DNA of 32,490 nucleotides from Mucilaginibacter sp. L294. Lineage in GTDB: Bacteria; Bacteroidota; Bacteroidia; Sphingobacteriales; Sphingobacteriaceae. The notes beneath the pieces are model-generated. The model saw only the letters and a list, made by a program, of their open reading frames with translations, was not told where the DNA came from and ran no database searches. Positions within the stretch are counted from its first letter, which is position 1. Each line of letters begins with the position of its first letter. The DNA is taken from NCBI RefSeq assembly GCF_001636615.1, contig NZ_LGEK01000052.1, forward strand, positions 1 through 32,490. Reading direction: 5' to 3'. Positions 6,278 to 15,318 of this stretch are shown here, one piece after another. The position numbers and the translations under genes were made by a program.

Positions 6278-6961
6278 TTATTGTTTCAGGGCCTGCGGCG
6301 CGCGCTTATCAGGTGGCAAGGCCATAAATTTCTTGTAGCTATCATTGATATATACGGCCATCGACTCGCGGTTATTGCTGCGCAGAAATGCGTAGCTCGG
6401 CCTGAACATGGTCATGAAGTTTTCCAGATCATTCCCCTTTAACGGTATAATACTGCTTACGTAGCCGGGGCTAAAGGCGGCATCAATGTTACGTTGCTCC
6501 GACTCGCGCTGAAAGTAGCGTTTTAAACGGCGTGCTTTTTTGCCCTCGCCACTAAACCAGGTAGACGGCGAAAGAACATACACCTTACTTTTTTCGTAAA
6601 CTTCGGGGTACTCCTCCCTCGGGTTAAAATCGGCACGTTTTGCAGTGATGTTTACCTGGCTTAACGAGATCCTCTGTGTGGTAAGGTTTATCTTTTTGGG
6701 GGCAAGGTCAACCAGGTATAAAGTATCTGAGTTATACCCCGGCGAATTAAGTATAAGCGTGTGCCCTGCGGCTGTACTAATGGTGAAGCTTCCGTTCTTA
6801 TCTGTAATACTTACCTGCCTGCTGTTCATATCACGTATAAAAACGTCGGGTAAGCGGGTGTTTGTGCCTTCCTCATAAACAGTACCCCTAAAGGTACTTT
6901 GCGCTTGGGCAAAGGATGCTATAAATAATAAAATGGCGGCAATGGTAAATAGTTTTTTCAT
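6278..6961 (-). CDS. Secreted protein with carboxypeptidase-regulatory-like domain
   Basis: A 227-residue exported protein. A signal peptide (MKKLFTIAAILLFIASFAQA, cleaved before QSTF) precedes a CarboxypepD_reg-like beta-sandwich (residues about 22-105: FRGTVYEEGTNTRLPDVFIR, NGSFTISTAAGHTLILNSPG, ending ISLSQVNITAKR). This domain commonly starts TonB-dependent receptors in Bacteroidota, but here no plug or barrel follows; the remaining 120 residues are basic and not recognised. It ends about 100 bases before rpsU, and its start is separated from the peptidase gene by a terminator, so it is probably transcribed alone. Function is unknown; a periplasmic or outer-membrane adaptor is a guess. 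Confidence 0.8.
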   Translation of the reverse strand: MKKLFTIAAILLFIASFAQAQSTFRGTVYEEGTNTRLPDVFIRDMNSRQVSITDKNGSFTISTAAGHTLILNSPGYNSDTLYLVDLAPKKINLTTQRISLSQVNITAKRADFNPREEYPEVYEKSKVYVLSPSTWFSGEGKKARRLKRYFQRESEQRNIDAAFSPGYVSSIIPLKGNDLENFMTMFRPSYAFLRSNNRESMAVYINDSYKKFMALPPDKRAPQALKQ

Positions 6962-7034
6962 GGCTGGTGTATTAGCTATACGGATAACCCGCCAATGTTG
7001 GCAAAGGTTTGCATATTTAACATTTTAAAACAAC

Positions 7035-7062
7035 AAAAAGCCCGGCATAAGCCGGGCTTTTT
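7035..7062 (-). terminator. Terminator of the M1 peptidase gene
   Basis: AAAAAGCCCGGC-ataa-GCCGGGCTTTTT is a perfect hairpin with T runs on either strand, 8 bases after the stop of the peptidase gene. Confidence 0.88.
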
Positions 7063-7069
7063 ATAATTA

Positions 7070-9052
7070 TTACTTTTTCCAAACATTATTATCCGGGTTG
7101 TAATCCGGTAATACTTTATCAGGGTCGTAAGTAACAGACTGTATTTCTTCTGTCGATGGGTATTTTACAATAAAGGTGTTGTTACGTTCCCATATTTCAA
7201 CCGGTAGTTTTATCCTGTCGGTTTTACCGCTAACGGTTTTAATTTCAAGGATGGTTGGCATCACCAGTTTGTCCAGGTTATCAATGGTAATTAGCGCGCC
7301 TTTACTTGCATCACCACCAACATACTTAACATCGCGCACGGCAACATCAAGGCGCCAGTTATTTACAAACCAGCCTCTCCAAAACCAGTTCAGGTTTTCG
7401 CCGCTCGCATTCTCTATGGTGCGGAAAAAATCATCAGGTGTTGGGTGTTTATATGCCCAACGCGCAATATACGTGCGGAAAGCAAAATCAAAACGCTCTG
7501 GCCCTAATACCTGCTCGCGCAGCATGGTTAAACCCATAGCTGGTTTAAAATATAATAGGATGCCGGTATTGGGTTCTTTTAAGTTTTCCGGGGTGCTTAG
7601 TACAGGTTCAAATGTTGGTTGGGTTACAAATCCACCGGCTTGCTGTATGTTTTGCTTTTTGCCTGCATACTCGCCCTTGTTAAAATCAGCAGTGCTTAAG
7701 GTATTGATAAACGTATTAAAACCTTCGTCCATCCAGCCGTATAAACGCTCGTTAGAGCCAACTATCATCGGGAACCAGGTGTGGCCAAATTCGTGGTCGT
7801 TTACATTCCACAGATCGCCCTTTTTAGCCTTGTATCCGCAAAAAACAATACCGGGATACTCCATGCCGCCTACCCGGCCTGCAACTGCAGTAGCAGCAGG
7901 ATAAGGGTACTCGAACCATTTTTGCGAGTTGTACTCGATAGATTTTTTTACATACTCGGTAGAACGCCCCCAGGCGCTGTTGCCATCACTCTCTACCGGG
8001 TAAGCAGATATCGCAGTTGATTTTTTACCGCTTGGCAGATCCATTTTAGCGGCATCAACAATAAATGCTGCTGATGACCCCCATGAAGCGTCGCGGGCAT
8101 TTTTTATTTTAAAGCGCCAGGTCAGTTCCTTTTTACCCGCCGGGCGCGATGCAGCATCGGTAACTTCACTTGCAGAGCGGATAACTACCGTTTGCTCGCT
8201 TTTTTCGGCCAGGGCCCAGCGTTTTAATTGCTCAGCAGTGTAAACTTCCTGCGGGTTTTGTAACTCGCCCGATGCCACCACAATGTGGTTTGCCGGCGCA
8301 GTAATGCTCAGGTCAAAATCGCCATATTCCAGGTAAAACTCGCCCGGGCCTGTATAAGGAACGGCATTCCATCCCATAATATCATCATAAACATACATGC
8401 GTGGGTACCATTGTGCAACAGTATATATTTTACCGTTTTTGGTATCCTGGATGCCTGTACGGTCAGAACCATAATCGGGCACGATGAATGAATACTCAAT
8501 AGCCAGTTTTACCTGGCCGCCATTTGCGGTAACACCTGTTGGCAAAAATATCTGCATACGGGTATCGTCAATTAAATATTTTACGGCAACAGGTGCAGTA
8601 CCTTTTGCACCGATAATTTTAACCGATTTGATATTATAACCACCTTTTGACAGATCGCCTTTACCACCATTACGGCTGCCGCTTGGCGGGATAATGGCCG
8701 AACCGCGCGAATCTGACTTAAACAGGTTCTGATCTAATTGCATCCACAAAAAATCAAGTTGTTGCGGGCTGTTGTTGGTATAGTTTAATATTTCCGACCC
8801 TACTATCTCATTGGTTTGGTCGTTTAACGTTGCCGATAATTGGTAGTCGGCACGGTTTTGCCAGTATTTTGGGCCGGGCTGCCCATCTGCAGCACGGAAC
8901 TCTGAACCATTTTTGGTATAAAAGAACGGCGCGAAAGCATCGTGGTAATTATAGTTGCCAACAGGTGCGGCCTGTTGCTGCTGTGCCTGGCTAATACCGG
9001 CAACAGACATAAAAGCCAGCGTAAAACCGGCAATTAGTTTCATCTTCATCAT
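7070..9052 (-). CDS. Secreted M1-family zinc metallopeptidase
   Basis: A 660-residue gluzincin aminopeptidase-like enzyme with a signal peptide ([20 protein letters not shown], ending AQA-like SQAQ). An N-terminal beta-sandwich (about 60-290) leads to the catalytic domain. The zinc site is complete: HEFGH at 420-424 and the third ligand Glu at 443 in [11 protein letters not shown]. The substrate-side motif G-x-M-E-N of classic M1 enzymes appears as GGMEYP (395-400), with Tyr replacing Asn, a change common in secreted bacterial members. The C-terminal part includes a segment [18 protein letters not shown]. The product is periplasmic or secreted and probably processes peptides. A terminator follows at 7035-7062. 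Confidence 0.92.
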   Translation of the reverse strand: MMKMKLIAGFTLAFMSVAGISQAQQQQAAPVGNYNYHDAFAPFFYTKNGSEFRAADGQPGPKYWQNRADYQLSATLNDQTNEIVGSEILNYTNNSPQQLDFLWMQLDQNLFKSDSRGSAIIPPSGSRNGGKGDLSKGGYNIKSVKIIGAKGTAPVAVKYLIDDTRMQIFLPTGVTANGGQVKLAIEYSFIVPDYGSDRTGIQDTKNGKIYTVAQWYPRMYVYDDIMGWNAVPYTGPGEFYLEYGDFDLSITAPANHIVVASGELQNPQEVYTAEQLKRWALAEKSEQTVVIRSASEVTDAASRPAGKKELTWRFKIKNARDASWGSSAAFIVDAAKMDLPSGKKSTAISAYPVESDGNSAWGRSTEYVKKSIEYNSQKWFEYPYPAATAVAGRVGGMEYPGIVFCGYKAKKGDLWNVNDHEFGHTWFPMIVGSNERLYGWMDEGFNTFINTLSTADFNKGEYAGKKQNIQQAGGFVTQPTFEPVLSTPENLKEPNTGILLYFKPAMGLTMLREQVLGPERFDFAFRTYIARWAYKHPTPDDFFRTIENASGENLNWFWRGWFVNNWRLDVAVRDVKYVGGDASKGALITIDNLDKLVMPTILEIKTVSGKTDRIKLPVEIWERNNTFIVKYPSTEEIQSVTYDPDKVLPDYNPDNNVWKK

Positions 9053-9165
9053 TTATAATTGAATTATTTACCGCAATAATACAAATTATTGAATAACCCA
9101 TTTGCAGAATCATGAAGTTGTAATGAGGAAGTTACCTTTTTGTTAATAAACCCTTAACAGCCGCC

Positions 9166-9846
9166 CTACTGGCTTTCAAACACGGTTGTATAAATAGACA
9201 CCAGTTTGCCTGCCTCAAAGTTTAGCGAAACATAGTTATACCTTTTGGCAGACATGGTTGAAACAAAGTACCATTGCGGCGAAGCGCTCATTTGCGGGTC
9301 GAATGGTTTGTTGCTATCCTTAAAAAATACAGAAAGGCGCTCGAGTTTTTTTGCCGGTGCCGGGTTCTTCTTAATGTTTACCAGCTTTTGATAAATATCA
9401 TCAACCGGGTCGCCTACGCTAATGGAAGCACTTTGGGTAAACCCCACCGGCCAGCGCGTAAGCATTATACCATTGTTCAAAAAGATGGTTTTCACCTTAT
9501 TGTTTTCGAAACTTAGTTGCACACCGGTTGATGTACCTTGCTCCTCATCCATAAAAAAGCCGGTGTATAAAGGCAATCTGGTTTTGAGGCTATCAATACT
9601 ACGGTATCCATTATTTACAATGGTGAGGCCGCCTATTTTTTCTGCAACCTGTATTCGCTGAAGTTTAGCATACAACTCCACGGCCGTTTGCCCAATAGTT
9701 AACCCAAACAGCTGCCCGCTGGTAAGCGTATCACTCGAGATTCTTTTTTGATACGGTGGTTCAACTATTATCCGGTCGTCAACTTCTGCTTTCTTACAGG
9801 CAGTAAACAGCCCTACAGCTAACAAAAAAATGTATACTTTTTTCAT
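9166..9846 (-). CDS. Hypothetical lipoprotein
   Basis: A 226-residue protein with an SPII signal (MKKVYIFLLAVGLFTAC, Cys17 the lipidated residue) followed by KKAEVDD. The body is not recognised. It contains a segment GLTIGQTAVELYAKLQRIQV and a second segment with SVGDPVDDIYQKLVNI that look alike, so it may be built from two related halves of the SmpA/BamE-like kind, in which a GxxxxxVxxxL helix recurs; this is a weak suggestion. No neighbours give a function. Likely anchored in the outer or inner membrane facing the periplasm. Confidence 0.75.
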   Translation of the reverse strand: MKKVYIFLLAVGLFTACKKAEVDDRIIVEPPYQKRISSDTLTSGQLFGLTIGQTAVELYAKLQRIQVAEKIGGLTIVNNGYRSIDSLKTRLPLYTGFFMDEEQGTSTGVQLSFENNKVKTIFLNNGIMLTRWPVGFTQSASISVGDPVDDIYQKLVNIKKNPAPAKKLERLSVFFKDSNKPFDPQMSASPQWYFVSTMSAKRYNYVSLNFEAGKLVSIYTTVFESQ

Positions 9847-9933
9847 AACGTGGTTTAAATTAATTACGCCACTTACGACAAAAATGCTACAATAATTGTC
9901 AACTAAATTTAACCGTTAAAAAAAAATACTGAA

Positions 9934-10278
9934 CTACAGTAACTCTTTGTTATACACTGCCTCATCAAACCCAAAAAACAGAAAATTGCCATTTTCAATA
10001 ACAGGGCGCTTGATCATGCTGGTTTTTTGCTGTAATAATTGCAGGGCATCGTTTTTAGTTTTGATAGATTCTTTTACAGCCGGGCCCAGTTGTTTCCAGG
10101 TGAGGCCTTGTTTGTTCAGGAACTTCTCATAACCAGCCTTGCTATCCCATTCATTTAATTTTTCGGCGCTTACACCAAGTTTTTTAAAATCATGAAATTC
10201 ATAAGCTACGTTGTTAGCTTTAAACCAGTCGAGCGCTTTTTTTACCGTATTGCAATTGGTGATGCCGTAAACTTTCAT
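9934..10278 (-). CDS. ArsC/Spx-family thioredoxin-fold protein (YffB-like)
   Basis: A 114-residue protein from the ATG at 10278 (an upstream in-frame start exists but would overlap the preceding gene). It begins MKVYGITNCNTVKKALDWFK, the ArsC/Spx fold with a single catalytic-type Cys9, and shares the RPVIENGNFLFFGFDEAVYN ending typical of YffB/ArsC-related proteins. Family members act as arsenate reductases or glutathione-dependent thiol proteins, or as Spx-type RNA polymerase regulators. No arsenic-resistance genes are nearby, and the second Cys of a CxxC Spx motif is absent, so the YffB-like group is most likely. Exact reaction unknown. It is the last gene of the pth cluster. Confidence 0.85.
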   Translation of the reverse strand: MKVYGITNCNTVKKALDWFKANNVAYEFHDFKKLGVSAEKLNEWDSKAGYEKFLNKQGLTWKQLGPAVKESIKTKNDALQLLQQKTSMIKRPVIENGNFLFFGFDEAVYNKELL

Positions 10279-10298
10279 TAATGTGTGTGATCTATTTT

Positions 10299-10496
10299 TT
10301 ATAGTGATTTCAATATTAATACTACTCCAACAACTATACCCACAATAGCCCAAATCCAAAATTGAGTGAATTGTGGCGGTAATTGTCCCTTCCAGTTAGT
10401 TTCTTCAGAAGCCGGTTTCCTTTTTCTAACATTGAAATACATTAGCAAGCCAATAATAAGAAGTGTAATACCCGTTAATAGAAGCTTAATATTCAT
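10299..10496 (-). CDS. Small two-helix membrane protein
   Basis: A 65-residue protein with two transmembrane helices: residues about 3-21 (IKLLLTGITLLIIGLLMYF) and 47-64 (FWIWAIVGIVVGVVLILKSL), joined by a charged loop with RKRKPASEETNWKGQLPPQF. It starts 3 bases after the pth stop and ends 20 bases before the ArsC-like gene, so the three are one operon. No family recognised; function unknown. Confidence 0.75.
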   Translation of the reverse strand: MNIKLLLTGITLLIIGLLMYFNVRKRKPASEETNWKGQLPPQFTQFWIWAIVGIVVGVVLILKSL

Positions 10497-10499
10497 TGT

Positions 10500-11060
10500 C
10501 TATTTATTAAACTTTGTCATAGTCAACTCGGTACCAATAGTGGCAAAGCTTTTTATCATTTCAATAGAGCGGTCTATCAATGCGGGCAACTCGGGTTTTT
10601 CATCATCGTCAAAACCACTCAGCACGTAATCAACCTGGCGGCCTTTGGGGTAATTATCGCTCACGCCAAAACGCAGGCGGGCATATTCGTTATTACCCAA
10701 GGTTGCTTCAATGTGCTTTAAACCGTTATGCCCGGCAGCACTGCCTTTTGGCTTTAAGCGCAGGGTGCCTAATGGCAGGGCAATATCATCTACAATAACC
10801 AGCACATTCTGCACAGGTATTTTCAATTCCTTCATCCAGTGGTTTAGCGCCTTGCCGCTAAGGTTCATGTAGGTAGTTGGCTTTATCAGGTGCAGGGTGC
10901 GGCCTTTATGGTTCACTTCGGTGTAAGCCGCAAGGCGCATGGTATAAAACTTTGCTCCCTCCTGCTTTGCCAACTCGTCGAGCACCATAAAACCTATATT
11001 ATGCCTGGTATCGGCATATTCAGGCCCAATATTCCCTAACCCAACTATTAGATATTTCAT
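10500..11060 (-). CDS. pth: Peptidyl-tRNA hydrolase
   Basis: Pth, 186 residues, releases peptides from prematurely dropped peptidyl-tRNA in the cytoplasm. The catalytic His20 (RHNIGF), Asn10 (GLGNIG), Asn66 (TYMNLSGK), and the acidic pair at 91-92 (VIVDDIALPLG) match the family, as does the GSAAGHNGLK segment. It heads a three-gene cluster with a small membrane protein and the ArsC-like gene. A TATCTTTG promoter element lies 72 bases upstream. In many bacteria pth follows prs-ctc; here it is separated from ctc by a surface-lipoprotein gene, which may be an insertion in that order. Confidence 0.97.
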   Translation of the reverse strand: MKYLIVGLGNIGPEYADTRHNIGFMVLDELAKQEGAKFYTMRLAAYTEVNHKGRTLHLIKPTTYMNLSGKALNHWMKELKIPVQNVLVIVDDIALPLGTLRLKPKGSAAGHNGLKHIEATLGNNEYARLRFGVSDNYPKGRQVDYVLSGFDDDEKPELPALIDRSIEMIKSFATIGTELTMTKFNK

Positions 11061-11131
11061 TCGAGAGAAAAGACGGTTTAAATGATGAAACGATACAGCG
11101 ATTTTAAAGATCTAACATATCATCGCCGCCG

Positions 11132-11139
11132 CAAAGATA
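11132..11139 (-). promoter_or_regulatory. Promoter -7 element of pth
   Basis: Minus-strand TATCTTTG followed by C is an exact TAnnTTTG match. A -33 TTTG at the expected spacing is not clear. Predicted leader is about 65 bases. Confidence 0.5.
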
Positions 11140-11262
11140 ACGCTTAAGCTAATATGCCTGAAATGGGATTTTAACAATTATGCGAGGATGTTTTCGGGGT
11201 GGGAAGGTTGAATGGCGATAGCAGCGGTGGTTTCAAACAACTGAAGTGAGTAGTTAAATAGC

Positions 11263-11290
11263 AAAGCCCCCAGAAAGTTCTGGAGGCTTT
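11263..11290 (-). terminator. Terminator after the lectin/propeller lipoprotein gene
   Basis: AAAGCCcCCAGAA...TTCTGGaGGCTTT forms a stem with one C/A bulge-type mismatch and sits 22 bases past the stop of the gene at 11313-13169. The T tail is short. Confidence 0.7.
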
Positions 11291-11312
11291 ATTATAAAAA
11301 GATTGCTTTGTT

Positions 11313-13169
11313 TTATAAACCCACTACCGAATACGGTACGCGGATGTTTTTTACACGATAGTAATAAGGATCCAGATAACCTTCCTGACAATCAGTAACG
11401 CCGCAGCCCGAAAAATTGAGACAAAAGGTTAGTAACAACTCGTTACGACCATTAACCGATTCGGGGTGAATAGATGGGGTGTAATAACGCGCGTACTTGC
11501 CGCCAAAATACTCGCTAACGGTATAAATATATTTTTGAGCGGTGAACGGGCCTGTTGGGCTGCTTGATGTGGAGATATAAATATCGCGCTTATCTTCACA
11601 GTTAAAACCCTGATCCATCGACATCATGATATATTTACCATTGAGGTACGAGATACTATTATTACCCGGGCCAACGGCAACTTTTGCGGCATCGCTGGTA
11701 GTAGGCGCATTTGCCCATTCAGATCCGTTCCAAAACGTCCACGTCAATGGGTCGTCTTGTTTAAACCTGGCCACAAAAATATTCTGCCCATAGCCAAAGT
11801 TAAAGCCCTGCGAGCCGAAAGAGTACACATACCCATCGTTACCCTTCACCATACCGGTAGAATAATTGATATCTGTTTGGCCCGACATGCCCGCAGGGGT
11901 ATAACGTACGGCTGTCCATTCGTCGCCTGCATTAGGGGTTAGCTTATATAACGACTGGTTGGTGGCACCCAGGCCCTTGCCCTCGCCGCACTGTGCCCAA
12001 ACGCTGTTACCTATCTGCACACCTAAGCCCGGCCAGGACCAATCCGTACCCGGCTGGTTACTAAAGATCTGCCTTGGCCTACCCTGCGCATTGTTTGGTA
12101 TAGTCATGTTGGTAGTATGATCGGGGTTCCAGTCGGTTACCTTTGGTTGTATCATTACCGAGTTGTTGTAGTTGAAAAAGTCTGAACACGAAAATTTATG
12201 ATTATCGCGTAGCCTCGAACCATCCCAGGCATCCTGCGTAATCCATAGCACGCGGCCATCACTCAGTGGCACGCTGGTACCCTGGTCAAACGCTACCGAA
12301 CCCTGGCTGGAGTTATTTCTTTCAAAAAACCCTATCGCAGAATCATCCCTGTAAGCTTGCTCAGCCAATGGCTTAAAGGTAAAGCGTTGGTTGCTACTTT
12401 TATCATCTACGTTTTCCAGCGTCACTTTACCATCTTCTGCCGATGCACTCACTGCCAGGCCTGTATTCTTATTAACGATGCTAAATATGCCCAGGGTTGA
12501 TGATTGCTTAACTATCCACAGTTCGCCGGCGGCGGCCGATTCGTGGTACTGCTCAGGCTGCGTCCCCACCTGCGCGCCGGTGCCGGCATTCAAAAATTTA
12601 CCGGTGTACAGATTCCGGATCTGGTAATATCTTACATCACCGTCTGCGCTGTTGTATATCAGGTGCCATTTTTGCCAAACGGGCATTGCAGCTACGCTTG
12701 TTCCGGCTTCTATTTTTTGGTTATCCTTATATTTCTCATTAAAAGTATAATCGCCTGCTACCTGCAGCATTTTGCCGCTGGTACCGGCAATAGCAAATAC
12801 GGCATAGTCTGAACTATAGAAATCGTACACTTTAAACACAACGTTCCACTGAACTTTATCGCCCGATTCGGCTGTGACTACAAATAACTGGTTTAGCGAG
12901 GTAGCATTAAAGTTAACACCGGATGCAGGTGACACCTTTGACCCGTCAGATATCACCATATTGGCGGTTAGTGCGGCCATGTTAATCCCTTTTTGCACGG
13001 TAACGGTTATGGTGTGTGTGGAGTTATCAAACACTGCAGGGCCTATCTGCCCTTCGGCAAGCGCGAATTGTTTGATCATTTTTCCAGGACTGGGCAATCG
13101 CTGATAATCCTTAGAACAGGACATAAAAAGTATAATTGCCGGAAGCAGTAGTAGTAATAGTTTTCTCAT
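11313..13169 (-). CDS. Surface lipoprotein: DUF5018-like, ricin-type lectin and DUF4185/DUF5005-like propeller
   Basis: A 618-residue lipoprotein (lipobox FMSC, Cys18). Three parts can be seen. Residues about 30-115 (FALAEGQIGPAVFDNSTHTI, ending SGDKVQWNVVFKV) look like the small beta-sandwich domain that opens many Bacteroidota surface lipoproteins. Residues 118-270 have a ricin-B-like layout with repeated YYQIRNLYTGKFLNAGTG and FSIVNKNTGLAVSAS motifs, suggesting carbohydrate binding. Residues 272-618 resemble DUF4185/DUF5005 five-bladed propellers, with SDGRVLWITQDAWDGSRLRD, and SYLNGKYIMMSMDQG near the end; related folds occur in glycoside hydrolases of GH43/GH117 type, but no catalytic triad was assigned. 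Four Cys in GCGVTDCQEG and nearby hint at a disulfide. Domain names are from recognition, not search. Confidence 0.75.
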   Translation of the reverse strand: MRKLLLLLLPAIILFMSCSKDYQRLPSPGKMIKQFALAEGQIGPAVFDNSTHTITVTVQKGINMAALTANMVISDGSKVSPASGVNFNATSLNQLFVVTAESGDKVQWNVVFKVYDFYSSDYAVFAIAGTSGKMLQVAGDYTFNEKYKDNQKIEAGTSVAAMPVWQKWHLIYNSADGDVRYYQIRNLYTGKFLNAGTGAQVGTQPEQYHESAAAGELWIVKQSSTLGIFSIVNKNTGLAVSASAEDGKVTLENVDDKSSNQRFTFKPLAEQAYRDDSAIGFFERNNSSQGSVAFDQGTSVPLSDGRVLWITQDAWDGSRLRDNHKFSCSDFFNYNNSVMIQPKVTDWNPDHTTNMTIPNNAQGRPRQIFSNQPGTDWSWPGLGVQIGNSVWAQCGEGKGLGATNQSLYKLTPNAGDEWTAVRYTPAGMSGQTDINYSTGMVKGNDGYVYSFGSQGFNFGYGQNIFVARFKQDDPLTWTFWNGSEWANAPTTSDAAKVAVGPGNNSISYLNGKYIMMSMDQGFNCEDKRDIYISTSSSPTGPFTAQKYIYTVSEYFGGKYARYYTPSIHPESVNGRNELLLTFCLNFSGCGVTDCQEGYLDPYYYRVKNIRVPYSVVGL

Positions 13170-13286
13170 AATAAAGGTTTATGCTAAATTGGTTTAGCAC
13201 AAACATTGTAAATATAAATCGTTTTAGCAAATTTTTATTTAAAATATTTCACGCGTTAATAACCTGTCTAAGAAAACAATAAGCAT

Positions 13287-13317
13287 AAAAAAAGCGACGG
13301 CTTATGCCGTCGCTTTT
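13287..13317 (-). terminator. Rho-independent terminator after ctc
   Basis: AAAAGCGACGGC-ttat-GCCGTCGCTTTT is a perfect 12-base stem with A/T runs on both sides. It ends the tRNA-Gln-prs-ctc transcript. Confidence 0.9.
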
Positions 13318-13353
13318 AATCATTTTAAATCGGTGAAACCACCTTTTTTAAAA

Positions 13354-13932
13354 TTACTTCTTACCTGCTTCTTGTTCAGCCTGGCGTAATGCACGTGAAG
13401 TGGTTACAGATACAATCGTATCTTCTGCTGCATTGGTGATAGTAAGTTTAGGCAAATTGATTTCGCTAACTTTTACTGATTTACCAACCTCAAGCGCTTC
13501 GATGCTTACTTCGATGTTATCCAAATGATCTTTAGGCAATGCCTTAACACGCAGTTTCCTTAGTTTTTGAACTAATTTACCACCCACTTTAACACCCGGA
13601 GAAGTACCTGTTAATTTTACAGGGATCTCGATTGTTACCGGTTTCTTTTCATCTAACAATAAAAAGTCGATGTGGATAAGTTGTTCCGTTAACGGGTGGA
13701 ACTGCATATCTTTAATAATAGCTTGTGATTTAACACCAGCTACTTCAATGTCGATGAAATGAACAACCGGAGTGTAAACTACGGCTCTCAAATCAGCTGC
13801 GGACACTGCAAAGTGGGTTTGGGTTGCACCACCGTAAAGTACTGCAGGCACTAAGCCTTGGTAACGCAGTTCTTTAGCGTCTCTTTTCCCTACGTTCTCT
13901 CTTGGAGAACCGCTAATAGCAATTGATTTCAT
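13354..13932 (-). CDS. rplY: 50S ribosomal protein L25/general stress protein Ctc
   Basis: A 192-residue two-domain L25 of the Ctc type, which binds 5S rRNA in the central protuberance. The N-terminal 5S-binding domain begins KSIAISGSPRENVGKRDAKE and includes VPAVLYGGATQTHFAV; the C-terminal TL5-like domain spans about 95-180 (TIEIPVKLTGTSPGVKVGGK). The longer form is standard outside the enterobacteria. The gene is 54 bases downstream of prs with no terminator between, and a strong terminator follows, so it is co-transcribed with prs. Confidence 0.95.
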   Translation of the reverse strand: MKSIAISGSPRENVGKRDAKELRYQGLVPAVLYGGATQTHFAVSAADLRAVVYTPVVHFIDIEVAGVKSQAIIKDMQFHPLTEQLIHIDFLLLDEKKPVTIEIPVKLTGTSPGVKVGGKLVQKLRKLRVKALPKDHLDNIEVSIEALEVGKSVKVSEINLPKLTITNAAEDTIVSVTTSRALRQAEQEAGKK

Positions 13933-13986
13933 TATTTATTTATTATTCAAAGCCACACCAACATGGTATGGATATTTTTATTCAAC

Positions 13987-14931
13987 TTAATCTACCCTAA
14001 ACAACTGGCTTATTGAGCCATGCTCGTTAACATTGCTGATCGCTTTTGCAAACAGATCGGCAGTGGTGAGCACCCTTATTTTAGGGCTCGAGTGTTTTAA
14101 TGGTATAGTATCGGTCACTATCAGTTCGGTTAAAGCCGAGTTCTCGATAGTTTCGTAAGCCTTACCTGATAATACCGGGTGTGTACAAACCGCGCGTACG
14201 CTGCGTGCACCACGTTCCATAATTAAACCGGCTGCTTTTGCAAGTGTACCGGCGGTATCGCAAATATCATCAATCAGTACAATGTCCTGATCGGTAACAT
14301 CACCGATGATGGTCATGCTTTCAATCTCGTTTGCGCGCTTGCGGCGTTTATCACAAATTACTACTTCGGCATTAAAGAACTTTGCAAAACTACGCGCCCT
14401 GTATGAACCGCCCATATCCGGCGATGCAATGGTTATATTACCCAAACCAAGGCTTTTTATATAAGGTACAAATATGATTGATGCATCAAGGTGATCTACC
14501 GGTACATCAAAAAACGCCTGGATCTGCGCAGCGTGCAGGTCCATCGTCATGATACGGTTAATACCTGCGGCTACCAGTAAATTTGCTACCAGTTTTGAAC
14601 CTATTGCAACACGGGGCTTGTCTTTCCTATCCTGGCGGGCCAACCCAAAGTATGGTATAACCGCTATAATATAATGCGCAGATGCACGGCGGGCGGCATC
14701 TATCATCATTAACAGCTCCATCAGGTTATCGGTTGGCTGGTGCGTACTTTGTATCAAAAACACATCGCAACCGCGGATAGACTCATTAAAATGTGGCTGA
14801 AATTCGCCATCGCTGAAACGCGATAAAACTACATCGCCAAGCTCCTGGCCGTATGATGCAGCAATGTGTTTAGACAGCTCTTGCGAACCTGAACCTGCAA
14901 ATAGCTTAACCGTATTGAACTGTAAAGGCAT
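13987..14931 (-). CDS. prs: Ribose-phosphate pyrophosphokinase
   Basis: PRPP synthase, 314 residues, makes phosphoribosyl pyrophosphate from ribose-5-phosphate and ATP for nucleotide, His and Trp synthesis. Class I motifs are present: FSDGEFQPHFNESIRG (ribose/ATP site), the flexible loop YFGLARQDRKDKPR, the cation-binding DLHAAQIQAFFDVPVDHL, and the PRPP-binding loop VLIDDICDTAGTLAKAA (residues about 216-232). It lies between tRNA-Gln and ctc. The ATG at 14931 has no Shine-Dalgarno. Promoter and tRNA-Gln upstream are probably shared. Confidence 0.98.
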   Translation of the reverse strand: MPLQFNTVKLFAGSGSQELSKHIAASYGQELGDVVLSRFSDGEFQPHFNESIRGCDVFLIQSTHQPTDNLMELLMMIDAARRASAHYIIAVIPYFGLARQDRKDKPRVAIGSKLVANLLVAAGINRIMTMDLHAAQIQAFFDVPVDHLDASIIFVPYIKSLGLGNITIASPDMGGSYRARSFAKFFNAEVVICDKRRKRANEIESMTIIGDVTDQDIVLIDDICDTAGTLAKAAGLIMERGARSVRAVCTHPVLSGKAYETIENSALTELIVTDTIPLKHSSPKIRVLTTADLFAKAISNVNEHGSISQLFRVD

Positions 14932-14969
14932 TTTTATGTGATTTCGATAATATCAAACCCCGTAAAAAA

Positions 14970-15035
14970 CAATCGGATTTCAATTTTTCTATCAGACCTA
15001 AATCCGAAATTGAAAATTCGAAATCCGAAATTTTT
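14970..15035. repeat. Palindromic word-repeat spacer between tRNA-Gln and prs
   Basis: The left arm has CGGATTTCAATTTTTC and the right half has CCGAAATTGAAAATTCGAAA then TCCGAAA, so the RNA can fold back. Words such as ATCCGAAATT recur in tandem. It resembles the tRNA spacers at 4081-4150 and 4243-4293 (ATTTCGGATTT occurs in both). No gene. Confidence 0.65.
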
Positions 15036-15036
15036 G

Positions 15037-15107
15037 TTGCCCGACCAGGATTCGAACCTAGACAAACGGTACCAAAAACCGTCGTACTACCATTATACTA
15101 TCAGGCA
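15037..15107 (-). tRNA. tRNA-Gln (TTG)
   Basis: A 71-base cloverleaf: acceptor TGCCTGA pairs with UCGGGCA (one G-U), discriminator A; U8-A9; D stem GTAT/GTAC-like; anticodon stem ACGGT/ACCGT with loop TTTTGGT (anticodon TTG); T stem CTAGG/CCTGG. CCA is not encoded. Confidence 0.94.
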
Positions 15108-15144
15108 ATCTCCTTTGGTTTGTAAGCCATCCCAAAAAGGAATG

Positions 15145-15175
15145 CAAATATAAGACGATTTTTCAGAACTCAAAA
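15145..15175 (-). promoter_or_regulatory. Promoter of tRNA-Gln-prs-ctc
   Basis: Minus-strand TTTTG (15175-15171) and TATATTTG (15152-15145), spaced 18 bases, match the Bacteroidota consensus TTTG / TAnnTTTG. The predicted start near 15138 is about 30 bases upstream of tRNA-Gln. Confidence 0.75.
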
Positions 15176-15318
15176 GCAAAATTTAAAAAAGTATTTTAAA
15201 TAATTTTTACAGCTAAAACATGCGTTAAAAAGTGTTAAGGTTTACAGTTTTAACCAAAACATCATAATGTTTTTCTTATTTTCGGCTGCTTAAACCTACT
15301 ATAGCTTGTAACAACAGC

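Noticed and set aside
7176..7904. A 242-codon plus-strand open frame
   Set aside because: Fully antisense to the M1 peptidase whose zinc motifs are intact; no recognisable protein.
9934..10278. Arsenic resistance gene
   Set aside because: The ArsC/Spx fold alone does not show arsenate reduction; no arsR, arsB or acr3 is nearby and the sequence looks YffB-like.
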